A stretch of DNA of 9,723 bases from an uncultured Bacteroides sp. (lineage in GTDB: Bacteria; Bacteroidota; Bacteroidia; Bacteroidales; Bacteroidaceae), in the NCBI GenBank assembly GCA_905197435.1, contig CAJJYX010000127.1, forward strand, positions 1 to 9,723, in the 5' to 3' direction. Below the pieces are notes generated by a model that made no database searches, had not been told where the DNA came from, and saw only the letters and a list, made by a program, of their open reading frames with translations. Positions within the stretch are counted from its first letter, which is position 1. Every line of letters starts with the position of its first letter. Positions 6,851 to 9,723 of this stretch are shown piece by piece. A program made the position numbers and the translations under genes.

Positions 6851-7957
6851 TTATATTTTTATATAGATTTTCTTTTTATACAGTGGATAGCCACACGCTC
6901 CCATCAACAACGTGAAAGCAAGTGCGTAAACGGCAGATGCCAGACAGGGATCGGTTATCAATGAATGTATCCCCTCGTAAATAACCGGTTTGCTTCCGGT
7001 AGCACCGATAACAATAGCCGCCACCTCACTGAGTACATAGAGAAACAAAGGGTTGACTCCGAATATCTCAAAGAAGCGGCACCAGTTTTTCTTCTCTTTC
7101 ATATCGATAAAGTAAATCAGTACAGCCTGAAGCATGGCAGCCAGTCCGCAAGTGACCAATACGAAGGTAGGCGACCAGATACGCTTATTCAACGGCAAAG
7201 CCTCCGTCAGCACAAAGCCGCATGCCATCAGAATAAAGCCTGCCACAAACAGTTTCAGGTTTTTCTGTTCCAAAGCTTCCTTAGCCAGTATGATCCTCCC
7301 GCAACAAAAGCCAATCAATGTATGAGCAATAGCTGCAAGGGTGCTGGTAAGTCCTTCCGGATCTATCGGGCTTTTATGATAAAGATGGTCTGCACCCAAT
7401 AGATTCCGGTCTATGATTGCCAGGATATTTGTGCTATCGGGGGTGTATCCGTTGCCAATACCGAGCAAGACGGCATATCCGATAATAAGGAAACCGATCA
7501 TCCAGCCGACATACTTAGGCTTGACATACAGAGCTACGAAAGAAACGGCACAATAACATAAAGCGATACGTGGCAACACTCCCGTGAGCCGAAGACGGGC
7601 AAGGGGAAAGAAATCGCCCTCACAGATAAAGTGAAACCAATGAATGGCCCAGCCGATGCACAGAATGACAAGAGTGCGTTTCAGTATCTTGCGAATCGCC
7701 GAACCTGATGCCTGGAAATGGAACTTGCTCAGAGCAATGTAAGTGGAAATACCCATGATAAACAGGAAGAACGGAAAGACCAGGTCACAAAGCGTCAGCC
7801 CATTCCATGCAGAATGTTGCAGGGAGTCGTAGGATAGCTTTCCACCGGAATTGTTGACGAGAATCATTCCGACAACAGTGATTCCACGCAACACGTCGAG
7901 AGAAAGTAGGCGCTTCTTCTGCGGATAACCGGAAATTGGTGGTTGAATATTTTCCAT
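6851..7957 (-). CDS. HGSNAT-like membrane acyltransferase (DUF5009 / COG4299)
   Basis: This 368-residue inner-membrane protein is related to human heparan-alpha-glucosaminide N-acetyltransferase, which moves an acetyl group from cytosolic acetyl-CoA to terminal glucosamine across a membrane. Family motifs visible: LLSLDVLRGI (18-26, D21, R24), H48-S-A-W-N-G-L-T-L-C-D58-L-V-F-P with the conserved His proposed as acetyl acceptor in HGSNAT, RLTGVLPRIALCY (123-135), DPEGLTSTLAAI (199-210), LNKRIWSPTFVL (256-267) and GVNPLFLYVLSE (300-311). About ten hydrophobic helices follow one another (for example around 57-75, 94-110, 130-146, 150-168, 205-225, 236-251, 265-284, 299-318, 338-357), ending in a basic KKKIYIKI tail. 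I chose the ATG at 7957; an in-frame GTG at 7978 would add seven residues. It lies 24 bp after GH89 and one base before GH92. The real acceptor sugar is not proven; acyl groups other than acetyl are possible. Confidence 0.88.
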   Translation of the reverse strand: MENIQPPISGYPQKKRLLSLDVLRGITVVGMILVNNSGGKLSYDSLQHSAWNGLTLCDLVFPFFLFIMGISTYIALSKFHFQASGSAIRKILKRTLVILCIGWAIHWFHFICEGDFFPLARLRLTGVLPRIALCYCAVSFVALYVKPKYVGWMIGFLIIGYAVLLGIGNGYTPDSTNILAIIDRNLLGADHLYHKSPIDPEGLTSTLAAIAHTLIGFCCGRIILAKEALEQKNLKLFVAGFILMACGFVLTEALPLNKRIWSPTFVLVTCGLAAMLQAVLIYFIDMKEKKNWCRFFEIFGVNPLFLYVLSEVAAIVIGATGSKPVIYEGIHSLITDPCLASAVYALAFTLLMGACGYPLYKKKIYIKI

Positions 7958-7971
7958 TATCTGTAGGGCAT

Positions 7972-7985
7972 TAATCACTAATCAC
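7972..7985. repeat. 7-bp tandem repeat at the GH89 stop
   Basis: TAATCAC is repeated exactly at 7972-7978 and 7979-7985 (GTGATTA twice on the transcribed strand). It overlaps the GH89 TGA stop (7982-7984) and the start of the spacer before the acyltransferase. It also creates the alternative GTG start at 7978. Short reiterated motifs of this kind occur in Bacteroides spacers; I assign no function. Confidence 0.6.
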
Positions 7986-9723
7986 TCATTCCCAAACACT
8001 TTCGTAAATACTTCCTTTGCCACATCCACACAGTTTCCTTCGGGAGCCGAATCATACAGGTTCTTCGCCAATGTCCAGGGCTCTTCCATAGCGTAATAAT
8101 CCAGCTTCACTTCGGGCTTACCATCCAGTTGGTCTTGGAGGGTTTGCCAATAAGCATCCCAGCGTTTATAGTAAAAATCGCGCAGAATTCCATTCCATTC
8201 CTTATGGGCATAGTCGCGCAGACTGCCGTCGTCAGCACAGACACGATTGCCCCAGGTCGTTATCTGTACACGGGCATTCCATTCGTACAAGTCTTTTTCT
8301 TCGGAAGTAGTGCCCAACTTTCGTGCCTGCTCTATCCAGCGACCTACACGGAACTCACTGCGTGTACCCAACAGTTTATCCTGCAACAGCAGTATATCCA
8401 GGAATTTCCTGGAGTCACGGGCAAAACTGCGTTTATCAAAGCTCTTGAAGTCGGCAATGGTACGATTGTACACAATGCGTCCCTTATCCGAAAGGGACTG
8501 GCGGACAATATCTACCAAGTCGTATTCGAAGTTGTTGTTACCACGGTATTTATCGGCTACCTCCAGCATCATCCGGGCAGCTTCTTCCGTAACAGTGGGG
8601 TCGTAATAGTTCTTCATCTTCGACCAACTCGATGCCTGGAAGTTGTTCAGTGAAGGACGTCCGCAGAAGATGGATTCATGAGGACCTTGTTGATTATTTC
8701 CGAAGGGGCAGTTATAAATGGTATTGGAAAGCAGAGTCCATGCCTGTTCTATCTTCTCGTCGTGCACGCCGTAACGGGCAAAGAGATAATCTTTCAGCCA
8801 TTCCTCTTTCGTGAATTTCTCCGGGCGCCAAGGCAGTTCGCACATCAGTTCGAACATCATGGGGTTATTCTCTGAGCCTTCCATGGTGAGACCGATACCT
8901 TTCAGATGAGTTGCCAGCGGATTGTTCTTTGTCAGATAGAAGTTGTTGAGCAACTGATCCATGCGGCCGTGCAGACCGACATTGCCGCCGAAGTTGAGCA
9001 ACATACAGAAAAGCCAGTCGTGCTGCTCATAACCTTTGTCGCGCTTCCAAATGGAAGGGATTCCCCACATAGGGCGACATTCACTGAATAAGTCCAGTAT
9101 CAGCAGATCACCATTCTGCATATTATTTATCATTTCAGGACGAGGATTCTCCGTCCAACCCTGTACTACCCAGGTGGCTTTCGGATTCACTTTCTTCATA
9201 GCCGCCATGATGGCCTTTCCGGCTGCATTGAAATCTACCGAAGCGGCATTTTCTGCTTCATGGAAGGGGTCCATAGAGTAATAATCCGCCTTGCCGAAAA
9301 GCTTCTCCTGCTCCCGGTAATACAAATCGGCTATCTCGGCAAAACGGGCATCAGTGGGCTGCAAGAAAGCCGGACGGGTAAAGCCGTTCCACAAATCGGA
9401 CTTGGTCAGGTCCAGTCCCAACTTCTCGTCGGCATTATGCGGAACCATTCCGGAATATCCCGGAAATACAGGTTTGATGCCATACTCACGCATGCGCTTC
9501 AGTATTTTCTTCTGCAGAGCTTCCTGCTGTGTGTACCAAGAGTCAGGATTTGGGCCACCCCATCCTTCCAGATTATTCATGGCCCACCAAGCCAGAAAGG
9601 CGGGGCCGGCTATAAAACTGTTTATTTCTTCTTTGGAATATCCCAGCTTTTGGAGTATATTGAACCAGATACATTCCTGCCCTACGGCTGCCAAAGGAAG
9701 ATTGATGCCATGCAGAGCCATCC
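7982..9723 (-). CDS. GH89 alpha-N-acetylglucosaminidase (NAGLU-like), 5' end cut off
   Basis: This is the C-terminal 579 residues and more of a GH89 enzyme, the family of human NAGLU, which removes terminal alpha-linked GlcNAc by a retaining mechanism. The visible part begins at MALHGINLPLA, which is internal in the family: relatives have Trp before this Met, and the last two bases of the window (GG on the coding strand) fit a TGG codon. The gene thus runs off the right edge, and the N-terminal domain with any signal peptide is missing, probably 130-150 residues. Key features, numbered from that Met: GQECIWFNIL (14-23), FLAWWAMNNLEGWGGP (42-57), D151-P-F-H-E155 with the expected acid/base Glu, and T279-M-E281-G282 with the expected nucleophile Glu. 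The C-terminal helical domain is complete (to F-G-N-E, stop 7982-7984). It is the first gene seen of the operon and lies 24 bp before the HGSNAT-like gene. Confidence 0.92.
   Translation of the reverse strand, partial: MALHGINLPLAAVGQECIWFNILQKLGYSKEEINSFIAGPAFLAWWAMNNLEGWGGPNPDSWYTQQEALQKKILKRMREYGIKPVFPGYSGMVPHNADEKLGLDLTKSDLWNGFTRPAFLQPTDARFAEIADLYYREQEKLFGKADYYSMDPFHEAENAASVDFNAAGKAIMAAMKKVNPKATWVVQGWTENPRPEMINNMQNGDLLILDLFSECRPMWGIPSIWKRDKGYEQHDWLFCMLLNFGGNVGLHGRMDQLLNNFYLTKNNPLATHLKGIGLTMEGSENNPMMFELMCELPWRPEKFTKEEWLKDYLFARYGVHDEKIEQAWTLLSNTIYNCPFGNNQQGPHESIFCGRPSLNNFQASSWSKMKNYYDPTVTEEAARMMLEVADKYRGNNNFEYDLVDIVRQSLSDKGRIVYNRTIADFKSFDKRSFARDSRKFLDILLLQDKLLGTRSEFRVGRWIEQARKLGTTSEEKDLYEWNARVQITTWGNRVCADDGSLRDYAHKEWNGILRDFYYKRWDAYWQTLQDQLDGKPEVKLDYYAMEEPWTLAKNLYDSAPEGNCVDVAKEVFTKVFGNE

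Noticed and set aside
9719..9721. ATG as the true start of the GH89 gene
   Set aside because: The sequence MALHGINLPLA is internal in GH89 proteins, and the preceding two bases fit the usual Trp codon, so the gene continues beyond the window.
1..9723. CRISPR array, tRNA, rRNA or riboswitch
   Set aside because: I saw no regularly spaced repeats, no cloverleaf with CCA-type acceptor pattern and no recognisable riboswitch core on either strand.

Overview
The window looks like a chromosomal segment from a gut Bacteroides or a close relative in Bacteroidota. The support is the set of exported glycoside hydrolases typical of that group (GH89, GH92, GH28), a lipoprotein-type signal peptide, the near absence of Shine-Dalgarno sequences, and a transposase of a type common in Bacteroides. 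The species cannot be named from the sequence alone.

Layout, left to right. A strong hairpin terminator (1-46, + strand) ends a gene lying outside the window. It is followed by a run of 12 G residues and a broken transposase gene of IS1182/DDE type (122-1472, + strand). Two independent indels disrupt this gene: a 5-bp tandem duplication near 347-356 and a 1-base loss near 1077. Undoing both restores one 448-residue frame. The stretch 1473-1735 has no convincing gene but holds two perfect inverted repeats, one of which looks like a bidirectional terminator between the converging transposase and carbohydrate genes.

The rest (1736-9723) is one co-directional minus-strand cluster. In transcription order it reads: GH89 alpha-N-acetylglucosaminidase (partial, running off the right edge), an HGSNAT-like membrane acyltransferase, a divergent GH92 alpha-mannosidase, a GH28-like beta-helix lipoprotein, and a histidine-type phosphatase. 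Spacings are short (24, 1, 26 and 117 bp), so at least the first four are very likely one operon. The acyltransferase stop and GH92 start are separated by one base (TAACATG).

Functionally, these are enzymes that take apart an exported glycan. The most notable point is that GH89 sits directly beside an HGSNAT-like transmembrane acetyltransferase. In the animal lysosome these two families act in sequence: HGSNAT N-acetylates terminal alpha-glucosamine of heparan sulfate using cytosolic acetyl-CoA, and NAGLU (GH89) then removes the GlcNAc. The cluster may be a bacterial version of that pair in the periplasm and inner membrane. The other genes suggest a target also carrying alpha-mannose, uronic-acid-like or related linkages, and phosphate. 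No SusC/SusD pair, sulfatase, polysaccharide lyase or regulator is visible, so the substrate remains open.
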